Assembly: GCA_022457065.1 (NCBI GenBank)
Contig: JAJGBQ010000004.1
Location: forward strand, 4,402,001-4,466,000
From: Curvularia sp. ZM96
Lineage: Eukaryota > Ascomycota > Dothideomycetes > Pleosporales > Pleosporaceae
Direction of reading: 5' to 3'
Length of the DNA stretch: 64,000 bases
In this document: positions 1-10,152 of the stretch, one piece after another
How positions within the stretch are numbered: position 1 is the first letter of the stretch
Layout of the letters: every line of letters starts with the position of its first letter
Made by a program: the position numbers and the translations under genes
The notes under the pieces: model-generated
Databases searched by the model: none
Seen by the model: only the letters and a program-made list of their open reading frames with translations
What the model was told of the DNA's origin: nothing

Positions 1-3000
1 CGTGTAGCTCTTCAAGTCCCTGGTGCTGTATTTGCGCAAGCCATGTGTCGGCTGAAACCTCGTCTTGTGCTTGTGTGGTACTCCACGGCAGGGTGGCCGA
101 ATCCTGCGTATACTCAATCATGGCGAAAGAAGTAAGCGCATCTTTAACATGAGTGAATCCGGTTCGCAGCATTGGTTGGCGTTTCGTAACTAAGATCCAC
201 GCTGCTTTCAGCTTCTCCATATCAATTTTTGGCTCTAGTTGTAGCCTGAGGTAGTTCATATAAACAGCTCCGTCTTTCGCAAGGAATTGCGAAATCATCC
301 CATTTTGAAGGGGGGTACACGGGCGGACAGCAACGACATCCTGGTCTCGAAGCTTGTGGCACTTCAAGATCTGCGGTCTGTGTTTGTTCTCAAAAGCGTG
401 GAAATCGAGCTGTGAGATTGAAGACGTCTCCGAAGATGGTGTTTGGCTGAGACGTTCGGCAAGATCACTACAGGTAGTGTACTTCAAGACGTCCGTCGCT
501 TTGATTTTGTATCCTTGATCACGAAGAACGGAAGCAATCTGAACTGCACTGATGCTGTCAAGGCCGAGTTGGTAAATCGATGTCGTCGGTGAGATGTTGT
601 CCGCTGGAGTGTTTGATATCTGTGTCAGAACTTTTCGAACATCACTCTCGATTTTAGACCAGTGATGCTCTGCAACATGCGAAACGCCATTGGTTAGCGT
701 GCTAGCATCGGAATACTGTTGAAAAATGGTATTCAGAGCCTTTTTTTCGATCTTACCAGCCATGGACTTTGGTATCTCATCCACAACGAGGAAGAACTGA
801 GGAACCATATACGAAGGCAGGCGGGTACCAGCTAGCCTTTTGAGGCTTCGTTGAAGCTCAGAGATCTCGCTCTCTTCGATCGGTCGGCGCATCACTAAGA
901 ATGACACTAGTTGCTCTTTTGCTGCTTGATCTTTCCGTAAGATCTGGGTAGTGACAGCAGCTAGATCAGGGTGGATGTCTGCGAGAACACTGTTGATCTC
1001 GCCCAGCTCCACTCGAAGTCCGCGGATCTTTACTTGGTCATCCATGCGTCCTACAAACTCGAAATTACCGTCGCTTAACATCCGTACCATATCCCCGCTC
1101 TTGTAGAATCTTTGGCCGCAACGCGTCACAAAACGCTCCTTTGTGAGGTTGAGTTTGCCCCAGTAACCTCGCGCAAGTTGAGTTCCTCCGATATAGAGCT
1201 CTCCAATGCCCAAGATTGGTAGTGGAGTTTCACCATGTTCGGAGAAAATAGCGAATGAAGTAGTGGGGAACGGTTTTCCGATGACTGAAGTGCTTCCACC
1301 TCTAGAGACAGGAACCATTGTCGTGCAAAAGGCGGCTTCAGTTGGTCCATATGAATTGACACACGCACCCTGCCACTCCTTCACGACAGCTGGCAACATG
1401 GCTTCACCTATGCAGTAGAGCCATTTGACTTTTGGGACATCGGCTCTCTTCAGAGACTCTGCAACAGAGGGCGTAAGATCAAGCAGATCGGTGTCAAGAG
1501 CGTTGATGGCCCCAGGAAGGTCGTTGAGTAAGTCGCCCTGCTCAGCAGCACACAAAGTGAAGCCAAATGTCCAGGCAAGAAAGCAGTCATAGTAGCACAT
1601 GTCGAAGGTAATTGCTGCGTACTGTAGAAGCCTTGAGCAAGAATTCCAGGGAACGAGGGTTCTAGAACTCTCTATAGTCTGAATCGGGGCATTGTGTTCC
1701 ATACTGACTGCTTTTGGCGTGCCTGTAGAGCCAGACGTGAACAAGCAATAAGCCAGATTGGTCTCTCTTAACCCAACAACAGGATTGAAGTCTCTGTGAT
1801 CCGAAAGGGACTGAACATTGAGAACAATAGCTCCAGTAAGGTCTCTGGAAATCAATGTACTGTCGTCGCATAGCACCACCTTTGATTTCAACTCTGCGAA
1901 CATGAACTGCTTCCGCGCTTTAGGCAGGTCTGGATGAACAGGCGCGAACGCAGCCCCAGCTTTGAGAACTCCTAGTATACTCGCGTAGTATACTGGGCTC
2001 TTGGCTATGTGAATAGGTACGACTTCTTCGGGTCCAGCCCCAACTTCGATGAGTGCATGCGCGATCTTATTCGCTTGTCGATTAAGTTGTTCGAAAGACC
2101 ACGTCGTCTTTTTTCCCGGGCCATGCCAAAAGTCGAGTGCAATGCGATCTGGATGCAATGAAGCCATGTTCTCAAATCCAGAGTGCAGAAACTTGAAATC
2201 GCTGTCAAGGCGTTTGAAGTCTATATTGGAGGTCGCCTGAAGATTGGCTGGAAACATATCCGTGTCAATGGACGGTGCATCGGGGGATGTGACAAGAGAA
2301 GAAAAGGAGGCACTATAAGTGTCCATCACGATAGAAGCCTCTGACTCAGAAAAGAGCGAGGTGTGGTAATGTAGCGTTAGTCTCAGAGTATTCTCAAACT
2401 GGTCCTGGACAATTTCGCAGACTATGGGTATGTCCATATCGCCCGAGTCCTGTTCAAGCTTCCAGATGGAACTATCCAAAGGCGAACTGGGCTGCTGAAG
2501 GATCAAAAGTGTATCGAAGAGATGACCCCCTTCCTTGAGCGTAGTCTTCTGTATTCGGCGGAGTGGAGTCAGCTGATGGGAGTGTGACTCGATGCTTCGG
2601 CTATGTATCAGTTTTACCAACGCCCGATTGCTTTTGTGAAAGTCGAATTTAGCACGGACCGGCAGAGTATTGAAGCAAGGCGCAACCAGACGGTCGAGGT
2701 CGTCTCCAGGAAAGCTGCGACCGCTAACGACATTGCCAAAGCACACATCACTTTCACGAGTGTAAAAGTGAAGCAATTTGACCCAAGCAGCTTGTACTAC
2801 TGATAGTAGTGACACTGAAAGATCTCGGGATGCCTTTTGAACGGCCTCGAGCGACATGCTTAGGTGTCTTGATGAAGTCGCGAAGCCCCCGTGCGTTTGC
2901 ACCGTTTTGGCCGTAAGTGCAGGAAACGATGTAGGCTCAAACCCTTCGAAAAGAGCGGACCAGTACTTGTCAGCCTCTGCTAAGTCTTGATCTAGCATAT

Positions 3001-6000
3001 GCTGCAGATAGATCTCGTATGGAATCGGAGGTGGTAGCTGGCGGCCATGGTATAACTCCTGGATTTCTGCAAGGAGTGTCGAGATGGCAATACCATCATA
3101 GAGCGCATGATGACAGCAAAAAAGTAGTTTCAACGAGTCGTCTTCTTGAACCAATCCGAAATACACAGGGGGTTTGTTGGCTTCCATGAGACCCGAGATG
3201 GTTTTGCTAATGTGATATTGGAGAGTACTTTCCATACTATGCTGGTGCCAAACCACATCATGGTCATCCACAATGACCTGTGCAAATGCGTAGGATTGGT
3301 CTTCTGTTGCAACAAAAGAGGTTCGGAAAATATCGTGCCTCTGAACCATGACTTCCCAGCATTTTTGGAGCTGGTGGCCATCTCCTCTGACATCGAAAGT
3401 CATGATGTTACAGTATGCATGTTCCGAGGAAGAGAGCCCGCTTGATATCATTGCTTCCTGGAGGGGGGTGCAAGGAAGTACCTTCACCACGCTAAGCCCA
3501 TTTTTCTGGATACGTGAACGAATGTGGCGAATTTGGTCTACCGTAAACACACTAGATGGATCAATCGATCGCGATTTCTTTGGTGTTTTCGTCGGTGGTT
3601 GCGATTTCTTCAAAGATGCCAGGTCTGCAATGGATGGGTGCTTCAGCACTTCGGAAACAGAAAAGTCACCAAGCTCCGCCTTTCTAAGTTCACTACAGAA
3701 GCGTATGGCCGACACAGAGTCTAAGCCAAGATTGAAGAAAGAGGAAGTTCGCTTGGGAACATCAGGAGAAAGGTTGAGTGTTCGGATCAAGATCTCGGCG
3801 ACATTCCTCTCCCATTGTGTTGACAGATCATCCTCGCCCGTCTCTTTGATACCATTAGAGATTGTAGAATGGTTCAGTGTAGCTTCTTCAGAACTAGAAA
3901 AACACCGCTGCAGAAGCCGCTTGTCAATCTTCGCCTGCGGGGTCATTGGAAGGCATGAGATTGGCATGAGATGAGAAGGGATCATGTACGACGGCAAACG
4001 GCGGGACAAGAGATCAAACAGTTCTGCAATCGTGGATGCGTATTGAGAAGGCTCCAGGACTTCAAATTCGACAGATGAGCTTGTAGCGGGCACCCAGAAA
4101 CTGACGAGCGTCTTTGCCTTCTTGTTCTGGTCCAGAGCGAGAGTGACACAGTCTCGGACTGCCTGGTGGTCCAAAATGACAGATGTTGTTTCCCCCAGCT
4201 CAACCCGCTGGCCACGAATTTTCACTTGATCATCAGTGCGACCTGTAGAGAGAATACTGTCGTCAGGAAGAAGTATTCCCATGTCGCCGGACCGGTATAC
4301 CCTGCCGTAAGTGGGGTGACGGATGATCTTCTGGGCATTGAGTTCTGGTCGATTGAGGTAGCCGCGAAAGACTTGTGATCCACCAAAGCAGAGCTCTCCA
4401 ACAGCACCTCGAGGAAGGATGTCTTGACTGTCGGGATCGAGTACGAACGCGGAGGTGTTGCTAAAAGGCTGGCCGATATTGTTGATGAGATCATCAGGGG
4501 TGACTGCCGGTCGAACAGTGCAAATGTTTGTGGTCTCAGAAGGCCCATAGCCCTGATACAATCCTCGGCCCGCCCATTTTCTGCGCACATGTTCAGTCAA
4601 TGCCTCTCCAGCAGTTACCAAGAATTCGACTTTTGGCACATTCTCTGGGTCAACTAGTGCAGCAACTGTTGGCGTCAGGCTGAGATGTGTGACTTCTAGG
4701 CGGTTGATGGCAGCTTCGAAGTCGCGAAAGAGGTGTTCCTTTGTTGCCGAGCATAAACACATGCCGACATACCAAGAGAAGAATATCTCAAAAACACTGA
4801 CGTCAAATGCTTGCGAACACGCTTGCAACAGACGAGAGTTTGCAGAAAAAGGGTAAACGGTTGACAAATACTGCAGATTACTCATGAGGTTATCCTGCGT
4901 CACAAGGACACCTTTTGGAGTTCCTGTGCTTCCAGAAGTGAAGATGGCATAAGCGAGATGCTCACCATTGTACGGTATATCGAGGTTTTGGCTAGAATAA
5001 TCGGAGAGCGTGGTGCGGTCAAAGTCGATGATGTCAACTGAGAGACCCGAGCGGAAGTTGGAGGACAACGATGATTCTGAGACGCATACCGCAACTTGAG
5101 CATCGTTTAGAATCGTCTTGACCCTGTCGATTGGGGTATCAGGGACGAGCGGCAGGTAGCCACAGCCGAGCTTGAGCACAGCAAGAATAGAGGTATACAG
5201 GTCAACTGACTTCTCCATCATGATGCATACTAGCTGGTCGTTGCCGACACCGTGCTCTGCCAGCACACGAGCAAGTTGGTTGGCACACGAATTCAGCAAA
5301 CCGTATGTCACTTGGTCCTTGACCTCCATTGTACCTTTAACGTTGTGACCAAATATGATAGCTGTTCTGTGTGGATCTCTCAACGCCCACTGCTCTACAG
5401 CATAAGCAGGACCATGATGGAAGCGTTGCTCTAGAGGCATTGGATTGGCGATAGACAATGACGGTGTCGTGAAACCTTGCTTGATCTCAGTCATGTCACG
5501 CTCGACGTCCGCAAGAAAGACCTCCACGACTTCGTCAATCTGTCGGAATAGATGCTCAACCTGACGCTCGGATACAGTTGAGGCGTCGAAGGTACCGCGG
5601 AACAGGATGTGATCCCCAGCCGGTTCGAACTCTAGTGTTATTCGGAATTCTAGTTCATCTGCGCTGTCAACAATTCTTGCCCCAAGTGGCGCGTCTTCGT
5701 CGGATGTCATAGATTGTTGCCAGACAAACAAGGTTTCAAACAACCGCATCCCAGGCTTTACATTGACCGCCCTTGCTATCTCACGAAGTGGTAGCTCACT
5801 ATATCGCAGACTGTCTCTGTTTATCGATTGAGTCTTCTGCAAGATATCTCGAACACATGAAGTATCTGCAAAGTCGATGCGAAACGGGAGGGAAGCGATG
5901 CAAGGGCCGATGATATCTTCCATTCCAGCTACAGGTATTGTACGTCCAGAAGTGACGTTGCCTAGAACCACGTCACTCGTACCGCTGTATAGACTCAGAA

Positions 6001-8686
6001 TGTACGCTGTGGCTGCCTGGAAGTAGACTTGTGGATTGACGGCTAATTGTCGAGCACAGCCAGAAAGCTTGTTTGGGTTGACAATGGATTTCCCAGATAT
6101 TCGATGTGCGGCTGAATCATGAAGTACTTTCCCATGATAGTTTGGAAGAGTCGTGGGAATGTGATCGCTAAGAAGGGTATTCCAGTAGTTACTCAAGTCT
6201 TGATGGTTGCTGGGTTTTCGCTTAATGGTTAAGTACCGCACAACTTCCCGAAATGATGGCCTCATCAACATTTGCTCCCCACGCAAACACTTATCCAGAT
6301 CATGAAGTAACAAGTCAAACGACCAACCGTCATACAGTGCATGATGGATTTGGAAGAGGAGGCGCGGCCTTTGGAATCGGGTCGAGATCTGGACGTTGAA
6401 TGGTCGCAGAAAGTTGTTGTCGGATTGAAGTGAGTATTCCTTGGAGAAGTTTGATACCTTGTGGATTTGAGATGTCAGCAACTCCTTCCAGATGATCTGG
6501 GAGAAGACTGTTGTTTGCCGAGACTCAGTGCGGAAGCCAGTTCGCAATACTTCCGTCTCTTGGGCAAGAAGTAGAAGAGCATCCCGAATTTGTTCGTATG
6601 TGCGAACGACTGAGAGCTCGACCTCGATCCAATTGCAGTAGGCCGTAGGCCTTGATCTTGTTTCTGCTAACATGGCTTCTTGTAACGGAGTGCATGGCAT
6701 TATGCAAATGACGCCATCATGCCATCCATTAAGTTGAATTTCTTTTGTGTCTGCTGGAGATTCCGCCGAGATGTCTCCGTTGACCATTTTGCGTTCCCTA
6801 CAAGCTTCGATGAGATCTGCAAGAGTCGCAGTCGATAGCACATCAATTGCTCCTAGCGAATACCCCTCTCTCCGCAATGCAGATGCAATGCGGATGGCTT
6901 TGAGAGAGTCGATCCCAACAGATGCAAGACTGGTATGTAGTTCGATATTCTGCGGGGTGTGGTGACTGACGATGTTCCAAACTGAGTGCCTGATAGGGTC
7001 TTCCGAACTAACATCGGGAGATGATATCTCCGTATCCGAACGTGAATGTAAATACATTTTCTCGAGTGATTTTCTGTCGACTTTACCGGATGGTAGTTGC
7101 GGCATTACGTCGACGAGAAATACGTCCGACGGTACCATAGACGCAGGTAACCAGCGCTTGCAGGTCGTGAACACATCTGCATGCGATACGCCATCTTCAA
7201 CACTGCAAAAAGCGACTAGATTCTCCTGTATAACCATCGCGGTGGCTGCACGACATTTCGTCTTCATGATGGCTTGTTCAATCTCACCTAACTCGATGCG
7301 CTGACCTCTCAGTTTCACTTGACCAGTCACCACACGACCCAGACATTCTAGTATCCCTTGTTCGTTGATCCTTGCTCGATCTCCGGTCCTGTAGAGACGA
7401 CCATGATCCGGATGCTCGATAAAAGACGAGCGAGTGAGATCCGGTCGTTTGAGATATTCATCGGCAATCTGCGGGCCCCCTATCGCAAGTTCGCCAATCT
7501 CTCCTATGGGGAGTATCTCAACGGGGGCCGAGGTGAGATTGCGTGTAGAAGGCGCAATGATGAAAGCAGAGACAGTGTCCAGTGGGAGCCCTATTGTGCT
7601 AGTTGAATAGGACGATGGAAATTGTGGCCATATTGTACAGTGGATTGCAGCCTCAGTCGGCCCATACATGGCCCATAACAAGCTCGGCTTAGACGCATCT
7701 CCACCATACTCATCGACAACGGGTCGAGTAAGCATCTCTCCAATCGTAAGCAGCAATCTTAAACAGGGTACGCTAGACCGACGGGGGAGAAGATTAGCCA
7801 CGACCGTTGGTGTGAGTTCGGCTGCATCTACATCGAGATTGACTATTGTCCCTGGAAGGTCGTCGAGCATTTGCGCACGTGTGCAGCCAACCAGAGTTTT
7901 GCCTCGAAACCAGGGAAAGAAGATTTCAAAGATGGAAACGTCAAAGGTCTTTGTTATGTTAGCATGCTGAGCCATGTTTCCGCACGAGGCACTTACAGGA
8001 GCAGCAAATTGGAGGAAGCGAGAAAAGTCTGGGATATGACGGTTGTGGGCGAGCAAGCTTTGGGTGACGGCACGGTGGGATACGCTCACTGCTTTGGGCA
8101 GCCCAGTAGATCCCGATGTGTACAGCACGTATGCGAGATCGTTAGTGTTCGGTTGCGGCAAGTCATCGCAGACGCGGTCATTGCAACGAGAGAGTTCGCG
8201 ATCGATCAACACAACATGAATATCGGTGGCTGTTCGAACGTGCTCGTCATTAGATGAAGATGTGATTAGTAGGTCGGCTGATATGTCGTCGAGGATAAAT
8301 CTTAGTCGTTCTGGTGGTGTGTCGAGGTTGAGAGGACAAAATGCCTTCCCAGCCTTCAAAATAGCCAGGAGAACCACGTAAAGCTCTGGAGACTGTGGTA
8401 GAAGAACCGGAACAATGGACGAAGCACTTTCGAGCTTGGCCAGAATTCCTGTAATTCTACCTGCAAAGGCATCACTCAGGGAGTGAAGTGTCTTGTAAGA
8501 GAACTTTCGCCTTTTCGACCCATGTTCCAGGAAATCGATGGCTGTTGCATCGTAATGTGGTCGTAGGACTAGCTCATGAAGGAGACTGGGGCCTTCCAAA
8601 AAAGCAGGTTGCTCATTAATTATCGACAAAGACGAGCTTACACCATTCTTGTAAGCCATATCGTAGGGGGTTTTGGCGGCTGGCAT
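1..8686 (-). CDS. sidC: Ferrichrome-type siderophore nonribosomal peptide synthetase (SidC/NPS2-like), 3' truncated by window edge
   Basis: This synthetase builds a hydroxamate siderophore from N5-acyl-N5-hydroxyornithine and small amino acids; the SidC/NPS2 family makes intracellular ferricrocin. About 2,879 residues are visible. The order is A1 (~20-520; TSGSTGLPKA ~190, YGPTEAA ~325), T1 (GIDSLKA ~574), C1 (HHALYDG ~764), A2 (TSGSTGTPKG ~1234), T2 (GLDSVSA ~1641), C2 (HHALYDG ~1843), A3 (TSGSTGTPKA ~2303), T3 (GLDSISA ~2691), then the start of C3, which is cut at base 1. Three complete A domains fit SidC/NPS2 rather than the shorter SidD/NPS6. The A4 core of A3 (TFDMCYYD) differs from A1 and A2 (FDVS.FEI), so it may have a different substrate. 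The start is the first in-frame ATG after an upstream TAA; a second in-frame ATG lies at 8659. One 48-nt in-frame intron (7949-7996) interrupts A1. It is divergent from the ABC gene and near sidA. The exact product is inferred. Confidence 0.88.
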   Translation of the reverse strand, partial: MPAAKTPYDMAYKNGVSSSLSIINEQPAFLEGPSLLHELVLRPHYDATAIDFLEHGSKRRKFSYKTLHSLSDAFAGRITGILAKLESASSIVPVLLPQSPELYVVLLAILKAGKAFCPLNLDTPPERLRFILDDISADLLITSSSNDEHVRTATDIHVVLIDRELSRCNDRVCDDLPQPNTNDLAYVLYTSGSTGLPKAVSVSHRAVTQSLLAHNRHIPDFSRFLQFAAPVSASCGNMAQHANITKTFDVSIFEIFFPWFRGKTLVGCTRAQMLDDLPGTIVNLDVDAAELTPTVVANLLPRRSSVPCLRLLLTIGEMLTRPVVDEYGGDASKPSLLWAMYGPTEAAIHCTIWPQFPSSYSTSTIGLPLDTVSAFIIAPSTRNLTSAPVEILPIGEIGELAIGGPQIADEYLKRPDLTRSSFIEHPDHGRLYRTGDRARINEQGILECLGRVVTGQVKLRGQRIELGEIEQAIMKTKCRAATAMVIQENLVAFCSVEDGVSHADVFTTCKRWLPASMVPSDVFLVDVMPQLPSGKVDRKSLEKMYLHSRSDTEISSPDVSSEDPIRHSVWNIVSHHTPQNIELHTSLASVGIDSLKAIRIASALRREGYSLGAIDVLSTATLADLIEACRERKMVNGDISAESPADTKEIQLNGWHDGVICIMPCTPLQEAMLAETRSRPTAYCNWIEVELSVVRTYEQIRDALLLLAQETEVLRTGFRTESRQTTVFSQIIWKELLTSQIHKVSNFSKEYSLQSDNNFLRPFNVQISTRFQRPRLLFQIHHALYDGWSFDLLLHDLDKCLRGEQMLMRPSFREVVRYLTIKRKPSNHQDLSNYWNTLLSDHIPTTLPNYHGKVLHDSAAHRISGKSIVNPNKLSGCARQLAVNPQVYFQAATAYILSLYSGTSDVVLGNVTSGRTIPVAGMEDIIGPCIASLPFRIDFADTSCVRDILQKTQSINRDSLRYSELPLREIARAVNVKPGMRLFETLFVWQQSMTSDEDAPLGARIVDSADELEFRITLEFEPAGDHILFRGTFDASTVSERQVEHLFRQIDEVVEVFLADVERDMTEIKQGFTTPSLSIANPMPLEQRFHHGPAYAVEQWALRDPHRTAIIFGHNVKGTMEVKDQVTYGLLNSCANQLARVLAEHGVGNDQLVCIMMEKSVDLYTSILAVLKLGCGYLPLVPDTPIDRVKTILNDAQVAVCVSESSLSSNFRSGLSVDIIDFDRTTLSDYSSQNLDIPYNGEHLAYAIFTSGSTGTPKGVLVTQDNLMSNLQYLSTVYPFSANSRLLQACSQAFDVSVFEIFFSWYVGMCLCSATKEHLFRDFEAAINRLEVTHLSLTPTVAALVDPENVPKVEFLVTAGEALTEHVRRKWAGRGLYQGYGPSETTNICTVRPAVTPDDLINNIGQPFSNTSAFVLDPDSQDILPRGAVGELCFGGSQVFRGYLNRPELNAQKIIRHPTYGRVYRSGDMGILLPDDSILSTGRTDDQVKIRGQRVELGETTSVILDHQAVRDCVTLALDQNKKAKTLVSFWVPATSSSVEFEVLEPSQYASTIAELFDLLSRRLPSYMIPSHLMPISCLPMTPQAKIDKRLLQRCFSSSEEATLNHSTISNGIKETGEDDLSTQWERNVAEILIRTLNLSPDVPKRTSSFFNLGLDSVSAIRFCSELRKAELGDFSVSEVLKHPSIADLASLKKSQPPTKTPKKSRSIDPSSVFTVDQIRHIRSRIQKNGLSVVKVLPCTPLQEAMISSGLSSSEHAYCNIMTFDVRGDGHQLQKCWEVMVQRHDIFRTSFVATEDQSYAFAQVIVDDHDVVWHQHSMESTLQYHISKTISGLMEANKPPVYFGLVQEDDSLKLLFCCHHALYDGIAISTLLAEIQELYHGRQLPPPIPYEIYLQHMLDQDLAEADKYWSALFEGFEPTSFPALTAKTVQTHGGFATSSRHLSMSLEAVQKASRDLSVSLLSVVQAAWVKLLHFYTRESDVCFGNVVSGRSFPGDDLDRLVAPCFNTLPVRAKFDFHKSNRALVKLIHSRSIESHSHQLTPLRRIQKTTLKEGGHLFDTLLILQQPSSPLDSSIWKLEQDSGDMDIPIVCEIVQDQFENTLRLTLHYHTSLFSESEASIVMDTYSASFSSLVTSPDAPSIDTDMFPANLQATSNIDFKRLDSDFKFLHSGFENMASLHPDRIALDFWHGPGKKTTWSFEQLNRQANKIAHALIEVGAGPEEVVPIHIAKSPVYYASILGVLKAGAAFAPVHPDLPKARKQFMFAELKSKVVLCDDSTLISRDLTGAIVLNVQSLSDHRDFNPVVGLRETNLAYCLFTSGSTGTPKAVSMEHNAPIQTIESSRTLVPWNSCSRLLQYAAITFDMCYYDCFLAWTFGFTLCAAEQGDLLNDLPGAINALDTDLLDLTPSVAESLKRADVPKVKWLYCIGEAMLPAVVKEWQGACVNSYGPTEAAFCTTMVPVSRGGSTSVIGKPFPTTSFAIFSEHGETPLPILGIGELYIGGTQLARGYWGKLNLTKERFVTRCGQRFYKSGDMVRMLSDGNFEFVGRMDDQVKIRGLRVELGEINSVLADIHPDLAAVTTQILRKDQAAKEQLVSFLVMRRPIEESEISELQRSLKRLAGTRLPSYMVPQFFLVVDEIPKSMAGKIEKKALNTIFQQYSDASTLTNGVSHVAEHHWSKIESDVRKVLTQISNTPADNISPTTSIYQLGLDSISAVQIASVLRDQGYKIKATDVLKYTTCSDLAERLSQTPSSETSSISQLDFHAFENKHRPQILKCHKLRDQDVVAVRPCTPLQNGMISQFLAKDGAVYMNYLRLQLEPKIDMEKLKAAWILVTKRQPMLRTGFTHVKDALTSFAMIEYTQDSATLPWSTTQAQDEVSADTWLAQIQHQGLEELH
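7949..7996 (-). other. 48-nt in-frame intron in the first adenylation domain of the NRPS
   Basis: On the minus strand the segment starts GTAAGT, has a GCTAAC branch-point motif and ends AAAG. It is 16 codons long and free of stops, so an unspliced reading stays open and adds 16 foreign residues just before the A4 core. Removing it joins FAAP directly to TFDVSIFE, the normal A-domain sequence. Gene callers can easily miss it. Confidence 0.88.
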
Positions 8687-9246
8687 TATTATAGCAAAAG
8701 GGTGCGATTGTCGAAAAGCTTAAAGTGTTGCTGCTCCAACACCCACAATAGACTGGTTTGAACGAGAAGTAGAGAGAGTACGCCTGTAGCTGCCGTCTCG
8801 AATAATTGTAGGAGAGGATTGCTGTAGCAAGTCGCAGTGATGAGAAATTGGAGCACGTTGATTGGTCGACAGAGTCAAAGTACCTGCACACCACGAGGTA
8901 TGCACAGGGCTGATGCACGTGATGACGGGTTTTGGGTACCTTGTGCTGGAGTTATGCCTGAGTTGTGGCCCAAGACTTAGTTACGGAGTGGGTGCTCCTC
9001 TTGTGGAAGTAAGCAAGACGCAGGAGAACGTCAAAAGGGCAGGTCCGCCAACCGGACCTTGCATAAGACAGCGTGGTGTCCTGGGAAACCAAGAACAGGG
9101 CCTGAAAGCGCAGCTGGTCAACATCAATCTTTGACCGCGAGCTGCTCCGTGATGATGGGCGTGTTTGCCATAGTGGGTGAAACCGAAGCGTCATACATGC
9201 TAGTCGACGGGCGAGTGGGCGGATCATTCGACAAGCAGCGGGTAGG

Positions 9247-9255
9247 ATCTGATAA
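9247..9255 (+). promoter_or_regulatory. Perfect SreA/Urbs1-type GATA site (ATCTGATAA)
   Basis: The nine bases match ATCWGATAA exactly. This is the established binding site of fungal iron-responsive GATA repressors (Urbs1, SreA, SRE, Fep1). It lies 561 bases upstream of the NRPS start codon. That the site is used here is inferred. Confidence 0.7.
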
Positions 9256-9621
9256 CGCTTTGGACGCGCAGACGCACGGCCAAAGCAAAAAAGCGATTTC
9301 GGCCAGGAACAAATCGGGAGTCCAAGGCACCAGCGCCAGTGTCATTTCGCTAGCTGCGAGGACGTCCCACGCAACGGCATGTGGTCGGTTAAACCTCTCT
9401 AGTCAGTCGCTCGTCCGTGCATCGCCGTTTCGGCGTCGCGTCCCCCGGGGCTCAGGGCAGATGATTCAGTCCAGACATGTATCTTGTGGTCTCTGGCCAT
9501 CGTCGCATGACCTCCCAGAGCTGTCTATGTCAGTACATCATTACGTGTGTTGGGAGGGCGAAGTCAGGTGTCGCGGGGGCCAACCTTCATTAGTCCAAAG
9601 TTGGCCATCATCGCCGGCGAA

Positions 9622-9659
9622 TTATCAGATGCTGCTACCAGCAGACAAAGTTATCAGAT
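9622..9659 (-). promoter_or_regulatory. Pair of perfect SreA/Urbs1-type GATA sites, same orientation
   Basis: TTATCAGAT occurs at 9622-9630 and again at 9651-9659. It is the exact complement of ATCTGATAA, and the spacing is 29 bases start to start. The pair lies about 500 bases upstream of the ABC transporter start codon. Paired GATA sites of this kind are typical of promoters repressed under iron sufficiency. Confidence 0.75.
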
Positions 9660-10152
9660 GGAATCCAGTACCCCTGTGTCCTTGCATCATCGACTGCCAG
9701 CTTCGTCCAGCCCTATGCAAGCCTGTCCATGTCCCGTCCGTCCCGCGTCCAGCTTCCTTGCGATGCGGCCTGGACACGGGACGCACAAGATCGTGATCGC
9801 ATAGCCATGCCAAACACCCATGTTTCTCTGTCTCCGTGTTACTGGCTCCCTCCAAAGCGTACCTGACTGTCACAGCTTGTCAGAAGTCTGGCGTTGACAC
9901 GAAGCGCACGTCACAGGTACCTGGGGCGCCAAGACGGGCTACTGAATGGCCTAGCCTTGCTCTCAAACCTCGATTGCAACCAAGCCATCAACATCATTCC
10001 CATGGTTCGTCGTCGTTCACCATAAGCCAGCAGTTGTGCTGCCGTTGCGCTCCTTTCCGTTCCCCCGTCACATGACCTCTGTTTAGACTGTCTGCAAACC
10101 TCCATCTCGGCCCATCGCATGCTGCGGCATCGAGCGTAACGCGCGCTTGACA

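Larger units (their letters stand above)
8687..10152. promoter_or_regulatory. Divergent promoter between the siderophore NRPS and the ABC transporter
   Basis: These 1,466 bases separate two start codons that point away from each other. They contain three perfect ATCWGATAA sites (annotated separately), one about 560 bases from the NRPS start and two about 500 bases from the ABC start. The open frame across 9059-9796 starts at TTG, has no recognisable domain and is treated as chance. Confidence 0.7.

Noticed and set aside
9059..9796. 245-codon plus-strand open frame in the NRPS/ABC intergenic region
   Set aside because: It begins at TTG, has no domain or family-like sequence, and overlaps the promoter with three iron-GATA sites; composition looks like chance.
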